Numbered from the stretch's first letter, positions 9,291-18,244 are shown. The stretch is 64,000 nucleotides of DNA from SKUL01 sp964487545 (GCA_964487545.1 CAZARI010000001.1:1-64000), one strand, 5' to 3'. Made by a program: numbers and translations. The notes: generated by a model from the letters alone, not told the origin.

Positions 9291-9610
9291 ATCCTTTTCA
9301 CAATTCTACTTGGCTCATCCTGCTTATTTCAGTGTGTTTAGCCCTTTACATATTAACTCGCGTGGACGAAAGTAACTTCTTTTTTTGTTCTATGCGTGCC
9401 ATGGCTGTTTTGGCCTACAATAATTTATACATTCGGAAGGATACGGCGTTGAAGAAAAAACTCAGATACCGATCATGGAAATGTGGATTTATGTACTCCC
9501 GGGAAATGGTACTATGGCTCCCTACAGAGTCGAGGCCGGGAAAGAATTATGGAGGCTAAAGTTTTGTATGTTTACGCGAAAAATACATTCACTGCTAACA
9601 CTATTTCTGC
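9291..9610. other. Divergent intergenic region between two polysaccharide transcripts
   Basis: This 320-base stretch separates the leftward isomerase gene from the rightward flippase gene and must hold both promoters. No exact TAnnTTTG element was found; TATGTTTA (9568-9575, plus strand) is the nearest match for the rightward genes. An open frame crosses it (9209-9559, plus) but starts inside the isomerase gene and resembles nothing, so I do not call it. The region coincides with a switch in base composition and orientation and may be a recombination boundary. Confidence 0.5.
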
Positions 9611-10924
9611 TTGCTGGAGAGTATACAAGCCATAACGACTCTAGAAGGATTTAAAAAATATTTTTTTAACACTTCATGGCTTTTTCTGGAGAAAGTCACC
9701 AAACTCATAGTAGGATTATTTGTTGGTATATGGGTAGCACGTTATCTCGGTCCCGAACAATTTGGTTTATTCTCATACGCACAAAGTTTCGTTGGCATCT
9801 TTATGGTTTTATCAACCTTAGGTATTGACGAAATTCTAATTCGGGAGCTAGTCAAGGAAAACAGCAAAAGAGATGTGCTTCTCGGCACTTCATTTGTGAT
9901 TAAAATATTTGGAGCCGTTCTATTGTTTGCTGCGTTATTTGTTGCGCTAATATTTTTCGATGAAAATCAACTGACACAGTCTCTAATGTACGTAATCGCT
10001 TTTTCGTCTGTCTTCCACTCTTTTTTTGTTATAGATGCTTTCTTTCAGGCAAGAGTTCTTTCGAGATTTTCTGTTTATGCTAATGTTGTAAGTCTGATAA
10101 TATCTGCCATTGTTAAAATTCTACTTATTGTCTATGAGTTTTCTTTGATCTATTTCGCAATATCTATCACTTTTGACACTGTGATTATTGCAATTGGGTA
10201 TGTCTATTATTACAGGAAGAACAAGTTATCCATCTTCGACTGGCATTTGAACTGGGGGGTTGCCAAGTACCTTCTTAAAAACAGTTGGCCATTGATTCTT
10301 AGTGGCATTGTAGTATCAATGTACATGAAAATTGATCAGATAATGATTAAAGAAATGCTGAATACTGAATCAGTTGGAAAATATGCTGTTGCCGTAAGAC
10401 TTTCGGAAGCTTGGTACTTCATTCCAATTGTTATCAGCGCTTCATTATTCCCCTCTATCATTAATTCTAAACTATTCAATCCCGCACAATACCACATTCG
10501 GCTACAGAAGTTATACAGCTTGATGGTTTTGATCGCTTATTTAATAGCGATACCAATGACCTTCTTCAGCGATTTCGTTGTGGGCATTTTGTATGGTGAG
10601 GCTTATAGTGGAGCCGGAAGTATACTTATGATTTACATTTGGGCGAGCGTATTTGTCTTTCTTGGTGTTTCAAGTGGAAAGTGGTATTTGAATGAAAATT
10701 TGCAGCGGCTATCACTATATAGAACCATTTTTGGGCTATTCTTGAATGTCGTGTTGAATTATTACCTCATAAGCACAATTGGAACAAATGGAGCAGCCAT
10801 TAGTACATTAATAAGCCAAGCCGGAGTTGGATATGTCTTCGATATTTTCAATTCCAGAACGAGTCATCAGTTTGTAATGAAAACAAAAGCGCTTTTTTTA
10901 ATTGATATATTTAAGAAACAATGA
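9611..10924 (+). CDS. Wzx-type flippase (oligosaccharide exporter)
   Basis: A 437-residue polytopic protein of the polysaccharide transport (MATE/MVF-related) superfamily. The N-terminus FKKYFFNTSWLFLEKVTKLIV followed by ARYLGPEQFGLFSYA is very typical of RfbX/Wzx flippases, which move the undecaprenyl-linked repeat across the inner membrane. About twelve hydrophobic helices can be traced. An in-frame stop at 9596-9598 leaves TTG at 9611 as the only plausible start, because the first internal Met is about 65 residues in. The gene opens the AT-rich rightward block and overlaps the next gene by ATGA. A second flippase gene lies at 14501-15793. Confidence 0.9.
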   Translation: MLESIQAITTLEGFKKYFFNTSWLFLEKVTKLIVGLFVGIWVARYLGPEQFGLFSYAQSFVGIFMVLSTLGIDEILIRELVKENSKRDVLLGTSFVIKIFGAVLLFAALFVALIFFDENQLTQSLMYVIAFSSVFHSFFVIDAFFQARVLSRFSVYANVVSLIISAIVKILLIVYEFSLIYFAISITFDTVIIAIGYVYYYRKNKLSIFDWHLNWGVAKYLLKNSWPLILSGIVVSMYMKIDQIMIKEMLNTESVGKYAVAVRLSEAWYFIPIVISASLFPSIINSKLFNPAQYHIRLQKLYSLMVLIAYLIAIPMTFFSDFVVGILYGEAYSGAGSILMIYIWASVFVFLGVSSGKWYLNENLQRLSLYRTIFGLFLNVVLNYYLISTIGTNGAAISTLISQAGVGYVFDIFNSRTSHQFVMKTKALFLIDIFKKQ

Positions 10925-11814
10925 CTCTAGCTCCGATTACCTTATTTGTGTACAATAGGCCTTATCACACCAGAAGGACAATAGAAGCTTTGAAAAAAAA
11001 CATGCTGGCTAGTCAAAGTAATCTTATTATCTATAGTGACGGGCCCAAACATGATGTCGTTTCCAAAGAGATTGAAGAGGTACGCTCAATTATAAAAGGT
11101 ATTACTGGGTTTAAATCAATACGCATAGTTGAGCGAAAGCATAATTTAGGCTTGGCAAAATCCGTAATAAGCGGTATTACAGAAACAATCAATCAATACG
11201 GAAAGGCTATTGTTTTAGAAGATGATTTGGAAACCACACCATATTTTTTGAAGTATATGAACGACGGGTTGAACTTATATGAGAATGACCCTGAGGTTGC
11301 ATCAATTCACGGATATGTATATCCGATTCAGGGTCTCGATAAAAGCTTTTTTATTAAAGGTGCCGACTGTTGGGGTTGGGCAACTTGGAAGAGGGCGTGG
11401 GATTTATTTGAAGAAGATGGTCAAAAATTATTCGATGAATTGAAGCAAAACAAGCTTCTGTTCGAATTTGATTTTTATGGAACATTCCCCTACTCGCGAA
11501 TGCTGAAAGAACAAATCGAAGGAAAGAATAGCTCGTGGGCTGTCCGATGGTATGCATCCATGTTTCTGCAACAAATGCTAACGCTTTATACATCAAAGTC
11601 TTTTGTCAGAAATATTGGAAATGACGACAGTGGGAGCCATAGCGTATCAGACGATTCATATGAGCCTTTTTTGATTTCAGACTTTAAAGGGCTGGATAAA
11701 ATTTCGATAGTAGAAAACGAACGATGCAAAAAACTTTTCTCTCTCTTTTTTACAAGTATAACACCTGGTCTGCTTGGAAAAATTAAATTGTCTGTCAAAA
11801 AATATCTCAAATGA
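10921..11814 (+). CDS. GT2-superfamily glycosyltransferase
   Basis: A 297-residue GT-A type transferase beginning with ITLFVYNRPYHTRRTIEAL. The DxD-like acidic cluster is in VLEDDLETTPYFLKYMN, and a GWGWATWKRAWDLF segment follows, characteristic of a sugar transferase subgroup in O-antigen and capsule loci. It is probably metal-dependent and acts on a lipid-linked intermediate at the cytoplasmic membrane face. The start ATG overlaps the flippase stop and its own stop overlaps the methyltransferase start, both as ATGA, so it is translationally coupled on both sides. Codon use is AT-rich like the rest of the block. Confidence 0.85.
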   Translation: MTLAPITLFVYNRPYHTRRTIEALKKNMLASQSNLIIYSDGPKHDVVSKEIEEVRSIIKGITGFKSIRIVERKHNLGLAKSVISGITETINQYGKAIVLEDDLETTPYFLKYMNDGLNLYENDPEVASIHGYVYPIQGLDKSFFIKGADCWGWATWKRAWDLFEEDGQKLFDELKQNKLLFEFDFYGTFPYSRMLKEQIEGKNSSWAVRWYASMFLQQMLTLYTSKSFVRNIGNDDSGSHSVSDDSYEPFLISDFKGLDKISIVENERCKKLFSLFFTSITPGLLGKIKLSVKKYLK

Positions 11815-12629
11815 CCTTATCCATTAAAGATTTTGTGCCACCCCTTTTCATCAAGATATACCGTGCGTTGAGGCCTAGAAAATATGGCTGGATCGGCGAC
11901 TATGCGACGTGGGAAGAAGCTAAAAAACAATGTACTGGTTATGATTCTAAAGTGATTTTAGAAAAAGTTAGGTCCGGGTTGTTAAAAGTTAAATATGGCG
12001 AAGCAGCATATGAACGAGATGGAGTGGTTTTTGTCGAAGAGAGATACTCCTGGCCTATAGTATCAGCAATATTATTAGCCTATCACGACAACCCATCAAT
12101 AAATATTTTAGACTTTGGCGGCAGCCTGGGGAGCACTTATTTTCAGCACAAAAAACTATTTACAAGGTTTCCTGATTTTAGGTGGAATATTGTAGAGCAA
12201 GATAGGTTTGTTGAAATCGGGAAAAAGGACTTTCAAGACGATAACTTACGGTTTTTTAATTCTATAGAAGAGTGTTTTTCTGACACTAAGCCCAACATAT
12301 TGCTCCTGGGAAGCGTATTACAATATATCGAGAAACCCTACAAATTACTCAGCAATTTATTCTCCTATAATTTTAAGTATATAATTATTGACCGTACTCC
12401 ATTTGATAGAAATGATCGGCACAGAATTACAATACAAAATGTAGATCCAGGTATTTATGATGCCAGTTATCCAAGTCATGTGTTTTCTGAGACAGAATTC
12501 ATGAACTTCCTGAATAGTTCCAATTATGAAATATTGTCCCCACATAGTCCCGATAATGAAATAATTTCGGGTCTATCCTTAAAAGGTTTTGTTTTAAAAC
12601 TAGAGCATACACAATCACAAGCCCAATGA
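11811..12629 (+). CDS. TIGR04325-family SAM-dependent methyltransferase
   Basis: A 272-residue protein with the features of the TIGR04325 methyltransferase group found in polysaccharide clusters. There is an N-terminal region with YGWIGDYATWEEAKKQ and YERDGVVF, a SAM-binding glycine loop ILDFGGSLGSTYFQH around residue 100, and LLLGSVLQYIEKP in the position of the post-motif region. It likely O-methylates a sugar in the glycan repeat. It is coupled by ATGA overlaps to both neighbouring transferases. A methylated terminal sugar could cap chains or change antigenicity; that role is inference. Confidence 0.82.
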   Translation: MTLSIKDFVPPLFIKIYRALRPRKYGWIGDYATWEEAKKQCTGYDSKVILEKVRSGLLKVKYGEAAYERDGVVFVEERYSWPIVSAILLAYHDNPSINILDFGGSLGSTYFQHKKLFTRFPDFRWNIVEQDRFVEIGKKDFQDDNLRFFNSIEECFSDTKPNILLLGSVLQYIEKPYKLLSNLFSYNFKYIIIDRTPFDRNDRHRITIQNVDPGIYDASYPSHVFSETEFMNFLNSSNYEILSPHSPDNEIISGLSLKGFVLKLEHTQSQAQ

Positions 12630-13645
12630 GAAACTTCGGGACACTCTTTAACATAAATTACCTCAATAGAGGGCTGGCGCTTCTGGAGTCATTAAGAAGG
12701 AATGAAGCACCTTTTAACCTTTATGTACTGTGTCTCGATGATCAAACGCACGAATACTTATTGCAAAATGAGGTGAGTGGTGTTACACCTATTAAGCTTC
12801 AGGAAATAGAACAGTACTTTCCAGAGTTATTAAAAGCAAGATCAAATAGAAGTCTGGTAGAGTATTTTTTCACACTCAGCCCTGCTCTACCACTATACAT
12901 TCTGGAAAAATACGGCATTTCTCAAATAACAACCTTAGATGCCGATATTTACATTTATGATTCGTTGGATCCTGTTTTTGATGAAATGGGTTCTGATTCC
13001 ATATTAATTTCTCCACACAAATTTTCAGGAGAACTAAGGTATAAAGAGATTTATGGCCTTTACAACGTGAGTTTTCAATCCTTCAAAAATGACGACATAG
13101 GTTTATCTTGTCTTAAAGACTGGCTGAAGAACTGTGTGGAATGGTGCTATGATGAATTGCGGGATGGTAAATTTGCAGATCAGCTATACCTCAATTCGTG
13201 GGTAGAAAAGTACCAAAACGTATGCGTTATACAACACCCCGGTGCGGCTGTTGCGCCATGGAATTTATCCGATTATTCATTAAGTATGAATGGCAAGAAG
13301 CTATATATTGAGGATAAACCTTTGCTTTTTTATCATTTTCATGGAGTAAAATTTATAACCAAACATATAGCCCTTCATAATTTAGATGATTATAATTTTT
13401 CAATTATTGATGAATTAATAATTCGGGAGTTGTACGGACCATACATCCAAAAACTTTCCAATTACAATTCCTATGCACCTTTTACACATTCCAACATCCG
13501 AAACAATTATTCAAGAATCTGGATTTTGAAAAAAATTTTAAAAGGTGGTGCTTTAAAAATCGATAAGCACAATGTTAGGTTAATGAATAGTCATTTTTAC
13601 AAATTCTTTAATTGGCTCTCATCGACCTTTCGTAAACGGACTTAA
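12626..13645 (+). CDS. GT-A type glycosyltransferase (nucleotide-diphospho-sugar transferase fold)
   Basis: A 339-residue protein. The N-terminus (FGTLFNINYLNRGLALLESL) and the motif ITTLDADIYIYDSLDPVF, containing the DxD signature at about residue 112, mark a GT-A fold enzyme that binds a nucleotide sugar through a divalent metal. PGAAVAPWNL and LLFYHFHGVKFI in the C-terminal half resemble the acceptor-side motifs of a conserved bacterial family annotated only as glycosyltransferase. It overlaps the methyltransferase gene by ATGA and is followed after 10 bases by the GT2 gene. Donor and acceptor are unknown. The gene is among the most AT-rich of the window. Confidence 0.75.
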   Translation: MRNFGTLFNINYLNRGLALLESLRRNEAPFNLYVLCLDDQTHEYLLQNEVSGVTPIKLQEIEQYFPELLKARSNRSLVEYFFTLSPALPLYILEKYGISQITTLDADIYIYDSLDPVFDEMGSDSILISPHKFSGELRYKEIYGLYNVSFQSFKNDDIGLSCLKDWLKNCVEWCYDELRDGKFADQLYLNSWVEKYQNVCVIQHPGAAVAPWNLSDYSLSMNGKKLYIEDKPLLFYHFHGVKFITKHIALHNLDDYNFSIIDELIIRELYGPYIQKLSNYNSYAPFTHSNIRNNYSRIWILKKILKGGALKIDKHNVRLMNSHFYKFFNWLSSTFRKRT

Positions 13646-13655
13646 ATTTTTAAAT

Positions 13656-14483
13656 ATGAACGGTGTGCCGAAGATAACTATCATCACTCCATGCTATAAT
13701 GCTGAGAAATATATTTTAGAAACTGCAACCTCGGTAATTAATCAGTCGGCTATATTATCTGGCAGAGCTACTTTAGAGTATATTATTTGTGATGGAGGAT
13801 CTGCAGATGGAACTATTTCGATTGTGAAAAGTCTTGAACATCCAGCAGTCACTATTATCTCGGAGCCGGACAACGGAATGTATGATGCGCTTGCCAAAGG
13901 AATTGCTCAAGCCTCCGGAGACATTATTGCCTATATTAACGCTGGAGATTTATACTACAATAAAGCTTTTGACGTGATAATTAAATTGTTTTCGCAAAAA
14001 AACACCTACTGGTTAAAAGGGTTAGATGTAGATTTTAACGAGAATTCAGAAGTAATTCAGGTAAGACTTCCTTTCAGGTATAAGAGATCATTTATTCTAT
14101 CCGGTGAATATGGTAAAGCTTTACCTTTCATTCAGCAAGAATCAGTTTTTTGGAAAAAAGAACTTAACCGTACCATTAATCTAGATGAGTTGTCGAAATT
14201 CAAATTGGCCGGTGACTACTACCTATGGTTTTGTTTTGCAAAAAACAATTATGAACTTCATATAGTGGATTCTTTCTTGGGAGGATTTAAAGTGCATGAC
14301 CAACAGCTATCCAGCGCATTGAACGCATACACCTCAGAAAAAGACTTAATTACCAATTCATCAATTCTGAATTCTTTTCTCTCCTATTTCGAAAAATTAA
14401 TGTGGATTCTGCCTCCAAAATTCAAAAAGTTATTCAACAAAACTTTGTTCAGATTCAACATAACCAATTCTACATGGGGATAA
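13656..14483 (+). CDS. GT2-family glycosyltransferase
   Basis: A 275-residue GT-A transferase of the WcaE-like GT2 subgroup. It shows ITIITPCYNAEKYILETATS at the start, ICDGGSADGTISIVKSL for nucleotide binding, then EPDNGMYDALAKGI. IAYINAGD occupies the usual metal-binding position, with a single Asp rather than DD, a variant known in the subgroup. It is the last gene of the rightward block and ends 17 bases from the stop of the convergent second flippase. No clear terminator hairpin is seen between them. Confidence 0.88.
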   Translation: MNGVPKITIITPCYNAEKYILETATSVINQSAILSGRATLEYIICDGGSADGTISIVKSLEHPAVTIISEPDNGMYDALAKGIAQASGDIIAYINAGDLYYNKAFDVIIKLFSQKNTYWLKGLDVDFNENSEVIQVRLPFRYKRSFILSGEYGKALPFIQQESVFWKKELNRTINLDELSKFKLAGDYYLWFCFAKNNYELHIVDSFLGGFKVHDQQLSSALNAYTSEKDLITNSSILNSFLSYFEKLMWILPPKFKKLFNKTLFRFNITNSTWG

Positions 14484-14500
14484 AACAGAATAATTACTTT

Positions 14501-15793
14501 TTAATGGATTGGTTTCTGTTGTAATATCGCCCTAAACTTAAACCAAGGCAGCGGATGCAATCGCTGGGCATAAATCAATACCACAATGAACATGAACAAA
14601 AAAGACGCAAACGAAGCCATGGCGGCACCTTCTGCTCCAATTACCTTCACCAGCGCATAGCAAATGCCAAGGTTAAGCAATCCGCTTAAGGTTGAAATTA
14701 CCGAAAGCACAATCGTCTTTTTGTAGTGAAGCAAATAAGTCACCACGGCAAAGTACATCGAAAAAAAGGCAAATGAAAAACTCAACCACGGAATAAACGC
14801 TGTAGAACCGTGATAGCTTTCTTTAAAAAAGGTTTTGATTACATAAGGCGACAGCAAACTGGTGGCAAGAGCAAAAAGTAGAATTCCGGCAAAAAACAAA
14901 TAGTTGATCTGCACCAGCCGCAAATCGGAGGATTTTGAAGGAGCCGCCAACTTTTCGTAAATCACAGGAGTCAGGGCCTTTGTAAATCCGTTACCAACAA
15001 AAAACACGACCATCGCCAGTTGACTGCCCAAATTATAGATTCCGGTGTAGGCACTTCCGAGCAAGTGGGTAATGATCACAATATTTACTCCCGTGCGCAA
15101 CCATCCGCCCAGATTGTGCGGAATGAGCGGCAAACCAAAGGCAAGGGCTTCCGAAAACAGCAGTTTATTGAAACGCAGCGTGATCATTCCACGCAGGTGG
15201 ATCATCAGCAAACTGAGTCCACCAAAAGCAATTATCGAAAAAGCAATGCCATACAACCGTCCGTCCCATGTCATTTTCCACACGATGATGAAAAACAACG
15301 AGAGCCCAATATTAATCACCGTTTCTACCAACGTAAAGGTGGCGTAACTTTTCGCTTTTTTCTCGAGCTGCCACAAACCCAAATTGATATTGGTGAGAAA
15401 CATCGCCACGGCGCATAAAACGCCCGTTATCAGCCAATGCACCGGCAGTTCGAGTAACTCAGAAAGCCAGGGCGACAACAACCAAACGGCCAAAAGGGTC
15501 AAGGCCGAAAAGGCAACCAACACAATAATAATATTGCCCACCTGTAGCTTAAAATATTCGCGGTCAACATTAAAATACTGAACTTCGAGGATGCCGTTGG
15601 TGTTGACACCGGTAAAAACCACCAGCACGGTGAGAAGCGAAATAAAATTGGCCACCACACCGTAATCTGCTGGAGCAAGATACTGGGTAATGATGGGGGC
15701 AAGTAAAAAAGGAATGGCACGATTCACGATGCTCGATCCCGAAAAAATCAGGGTATTTTGAAGGATCTGAAGTCGTAGAATTCTACCGATCAA
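14501..15793 (-). CDS. Second polysaccharide flippase (Wzx/MATE-like)
   Basis: A 430-residue polytopic membrane protein. LIFSGSSIVNRAIPFLLAPIITQYLAPADYG at the N-terminus is typical of lipopolysaccharide flippases, and about twelve to fourteen helices follow. The in-frame stop at 15804-15806 and lack of early Met leave TTG at 15793 as the apparent start, so both flippases of this locus would use TTG. Composition matches the flanking chromosome rather than the AT-rich block next to it. Having two unlike flippases suggests two lipid-linked substrates or a replaced module. It is transcribed leftward, convergent with the GT2 gene. Confidence 0.87.
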   Translation of the reverse strand: MIGRILRLQILQNTLIFSGSSIVNRAIPFLLAPIITQYLAPADYGVVANFISLLTVLVVFTGVNTNGILEVQYFNVDREYFKLQVGNIIIVLVAFSALTLLAVWLLSPWLSELLELPVHWLITGVLCAVAMFLTNINLGLWQLEKKAKSYATFTLVETVINIGLSLFFIIVWKMTWDGRLYGIAFSIIAFGGLSLLMIHLRGMITLRFNKLLFSEALAFGLPLIPHNLGGWLRTGVNIVIITHLLGSAYTGIYNLGSQLAMVVFFVGNGFTKALTPVIYEKLAAPSKSSDLRLVQINYLFFAGILLFALATSLLSPYVIKTFFKESYHGSTAFIPWLSFSFAFFSMYFAVVTYLLHYKKTIVLSVISTLSGLLNLGICYALVKVIGAEGAAMASFASFLFMFIVVLIYAQRLHPLPWFKFRAILQQKPIH

Positions 15794-15901
15794 GGTGCAA
15801 TATATTTATTCCATACCACGCACACCGCGTTCAGCAAATGTAGAAATAGTTTTCTGTGGAAATCTGCTCTGCTCATTGGCAACAGGGAGAAGACAGAAAG
15901 G

Positions 15902-15909
15902 TATCTTTG
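15902..15909 (+). promoter_or_regulatory. -7 promoter element of the thioesterase gene
   Basis: TATCTTTG matches TAnnTTTG exactly and lies 21 bases before the ATG. A TTG at 15876-15878 is 23 bases upstream, at the upper limit for a -33 partner. Confidence 0.55.
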
Positions 15910-15930
15910 TAAAGCCAAAAATCACCTGCC

Positions 15931-16323
15931 ATGACACCACACCGAATCGAAATTCGTTTTGCCGACATTGACGTAATGGGACACGTGAACAATGCAGTTT
16001 TTCTGAGCTTTTTTGAACAAGGCCGAATGGCTTTCTTTAAAGAACGTATCGGCCAGAAGTGGGACTGGAAGCGTTTTGGAATCATTGTGGCCCGAAATGA
16101 AATCGATTACCTCAAGCCGCTTTTTCTGCACGACGAGGTCTATATCGCTGCCGAATTTGGGAAAATGGGCAACAAGAGTTTTCAGATGCTCATGCGCATT
16201 TTTAAAAGGGAAAACAACGCTGAAGTGGATTGTGCCAAAGGGGTGGTAACGCTGGTTTGCTACGATCATCAACAACAAACCACCATTCCGGTTCCCGATG
16301 CTTGGCGAAAAGCGTCCTTTTAA
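15931..16323 (+). CDS. Acyl-CoA thioesterase, 4HBT/YbgC-FadM type hotdog protein
   Basis: A 130-residue single hotdog domain. The catalytic-loop motif RFADIDVMGHVNNAVFLSFFEQGR carries the conserved Asp in DxxGHVNN and the following helix, as in YbgC/FadM and 4-hydroxybenzoyl-CoA thioesterases. Length is as expected. Such enzymes hydrolyse acyl-CoA thioesters in the cytoplasm; the natural substrate is not indicated by context. The gene has its own promoter, points rightward, and ends overlapping the convergent glycosyltransferase stop by 4 bases. Confidence 0.9.
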   Translation: MTPHRIEIRFADIDVMGHVNNAVFLSFFEQGRMAFFKERIGQKWDWKRFGIIVARNEIDYLKPLFLHDEVYIAAEFGKMGNKSFQMLMRIFKRENNAEVDCAKGVVTLVCYDHQQQTTIPVPDAWRKASF

Positions 16324-17555
16324 ACCTTTCGATTGCGGTTCTTTTCCTCAATCCAGCGCGACATGTATTCCGTGCTTCGCATGGATTGGTGTTGCAAAAT
16401 GCGTCCCGTGAAATTTGCCAATCGGTGATTTTTCAGGTGATCCATCACTTCGCGAATTCGCCCTGTAAAACCTTCTGCAAACTGATCGAGGTCAAAATTC
16501 TCCCGCATAATATCAAAGCCGCGGTTTGCAGCCACTCCCCAACTTTCACGATGGTTGTACAAGCGTACGGAAGCAGCCGCCATTTCTTCGGGAGTTTCAG
16601 CAATGGCTCCGCTCCACGGATCGTTTTCATTCATTCCCTCTGCTCCCACCGGCGTTGTAACCGAAGGCGTGCCGCATTGCATGGCCAACAACAGCTTTCC
16701 TTTCAGTCCAGCGCCAAACCGCAAAGGTGCCAGAAACACCCGCGACTGCTTGACCACTAATGCTGCGTCTTCTGCCCGGCCGTGCATCAGAAATCCGTTT
16801 TCGGGAGCGTGCAGTTTTTTCATTTTTTCGGGCAGGTAAGCACCGTAAACATGCACCACCGCATCGGGCAATTGCTTTCGGATTTCCGGCCAGATCGTTG
16901 AATGTAGGTAGCGAACGGCATCAGCATTGGGAGCGTGTAGAAAGTTTCCGATGGTTACAAAATCGATTCGCTGTTCAAAAGTTGGTAAGGTTTCGGACGA
17001 AAATCTGTTCACATCCTTCATCAAAAACGGTAGATAATGCAGCAAACGCTCTGGTACACCGAAAAAACCGGTGAGGTATTCCATCTCTACCCGTGAAATA
17101 ATCAGCGACAAATCGCAGCGGTATATTGCCGCAATCTCACGCTGGGCCACGTCGTTGGTCAGATCAGACGGCTCAAAATCCCTTTCTTGCACTACTGCGA
17201 GCTGTCGCGCCTGCCGCAATCCGTGCAGGTCTTCGGTGTCCAAAATGCGAATGGCCTGCGGACAATTTAACGCGACGCGCCAGCCAAATTGCTCTTCGGT
17301 CATAAACCGATCAAAAATGACCGCATCCGGTCCAAGGGTTTTGATAAACTCGTCGAATGAAGCATCGTTGAGCGTTACCTGTTGGCATTCGAAAACATGT
17401 TGCGATAAATCTGCTCCGAATTCACTGCTGCCCGAGGCGGTGGCAAAGGTGATTTCACCCAACGGTCTCAGCACCGAAATGATTTCCATCATTCTGCTGC
17501 CCGCGGCCGAAGATTGTGGCTCAGGCCAGTGTTTGCCAATGATCAGGATTTTCAT
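16320..17555 (-). CDS. GT4-like glycosyltransferase
   Basis: A 411-residue GT-B protein. It opens MKILIIGKHWPEPQSSAAGSR, carries RILDTEDLHGLRQAR mid-protein, and ends with the donor domain: VTIGNFLHAPNADAVRYL, VHVYGAYLP and RFGAGLKGKLLLAMQCGTPSVTT. These features fit the Glyco_trans_1_4 group. No E-x7-E pair in its canonical spacing is evident; the Gly-rich GAGLKGKLL loop replaces it, as in related enzymes. It lies 11 bases downstream of miaE and probably shares its promoter, an unusual pairing. Substrate unknown; a link to the neighbouring glycan locus is likely but inferred. Confidence 0.82.
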   Translation of the reverse strand: MKILIIGKHWPEPQSSAAGSRMMEIISVLRPLGEITFATASGSSEFGADLSQHVFECQQVTLNDASFDEFIKTLGPDAVIFDRFMTEEQFGWRVALNCPQAIRILDTEDLHGLRQARQLAVVQERDFEPSDLTNDVAQREIAAIYRCDLSLIISRVEMEYLTGFFGVPERLLHYLPFLMKDVNRFSSETLPTFEQRIDFVTIGNFLHAPNADAVRYLHSTIWPEIRKQLPDAVVHVYGAYLPEKMKKLHAPENGFLMHGRAEDAALVVKQSRVFLAPLRFGAGLKGKLLLAMQCGTPSVTTPVGAEGMNENDPWSGAIAETPEEMAAASVRLYNHRESWGVAANRGFDIMRENFDLDQFAEGFTGRIREVMDHLKNHRLANFTGRILQHQSMRSTEYMSRWIEEKNRNRKV

Positions 17556-17566
17556 GAAAAAGCGGA

Positions 17567-18166
17567 TCAGCCGTGCATGGTTTCTTCCTTGCCGTATTTT
17601 TCCATCAGCGAACCCTCATAGTCGAGAAATTCCTGCCAGCGTTTTTCCACATCAACATCATGGCAATGTTTTCGGGCTAATCCCAAGAAGGTGGTATAAT
17701 GGTTGGCTTCGGAAATCATCAGTTCGCGATAGAACGCACATAAATCTTCGTCATCTACGGTTTCAGACAGCATTCTGAAGCGCTCACAGCTTCGCGCTTC
17801 GATCATCGCAGCAAATAACAATGCTTCTGCCATTTGGTGTTTACGGCTACCACCCTTTCTGATGAATTTGGCCAAATCGCGCACATAATTGTCAGGACGC
17901 TCAAAACCCAGTTTAAAACCGCGCTCGATGATTTTTTGGTTCACCATCTGAAAATGCTCCATCTCCTCGATGGCTATGGCTGATAGGGTTTCTACCAAAT
18001 CGGGATATTCAGGAAAGCGCACAATCGTTGAAATGGCATGAGAGGCCGCCTTTTGTTCGCACCAAGCGTGATCGGTGAGAATTTCAGACAGATTTTCAGC
18101 AGCCAGCCGCACCCATCGCGGATCGGTGGGTAAACGCAATCCGAGTATCGTTTTTTCATTCGACAT
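17567..18166 (-). CDS. miaE: tRNA-(ms2io6A)-hydroxylase MiaE
   Basis: This carboxylate-bridged diiron enzyme hydroxylates the isopentenyl group of 2-methylthio-N6-isopentenyladenosine at tRNA position 37. The protein is about 199 residues from the chosen ATG. Diiron ligands are visible: Glu in HAWCEQKAASH, ExxH in IEEMEHFQM, Glu in EARSCERF, and ExxH in MISEANHYTTF. Six more in-frame codons exist upstream, but a TAnnTTTG element at 18171-18178 falls inside them, so ATG at 18166 is preferred. It is divergent from the DUF551 gene and followed by a glycosyltransferase. Confidence 0.92.
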   Translation of the reverse strand: MSNEKTILGLRLPTDPRWVRLAAENLSEILTDHAWCEQKAASHAISTIVRFPEYPDLVETLSAIAIEEMEHFQMVNQKIIERGFKLGFERPDNYVRDLAKFIRKGGSRKHQMAEALLFAAMIEARSCERFRMLSETVDDEDLCAFYRELMISEANHYTTFLGLARKHCHDVDVEKRWQEFLDYEGSLMEKYGKEETMHG

Positions 18167-18170
18167 GCGG

Positions 18171-18178
18171 CAAAGATA
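18171..18178 (-). promoter_or_regulatory. -7 element 4 bases before the miaE start
   Basis: The minus strand reads TATCTTTG, CCGC, ATG. TTG at 18197-18195 lies 16 bases upstream as a -33 partner. The position implies a leaderless or nearly leaderless miaE mRNA. Confidence 0.6.
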
Positions 18179-18232
18179 AGCCATTGGCCCATTTCAATGC
18201 GAGGTACAAAACCGACCTGATGTTTCATTGCG

Positions 18233-18240
18233 TATTTTTG
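18233..18240 (+). promoter_or_regulatory. -7 element 4 bases before the DUF551 gene
   Basis: TATTTTTG, CAAT, then ATG at 18245: an exact TAnnTTTG with the same 4-base spacing as the divergent miaE element. No good -33 TTG was found at the expected distance. Confidence 0.5.
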
Positions 18241-18244
18241 CAAT

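Noticed and set aside
9209..9559. Open frame of 116 codons on the plus strand next to the cassette boundary
   Set aside because: It starts inside the ketoisomerase gene on the opposite strand, has no recognisable domain and no promoter, and its composition is not protein-like.
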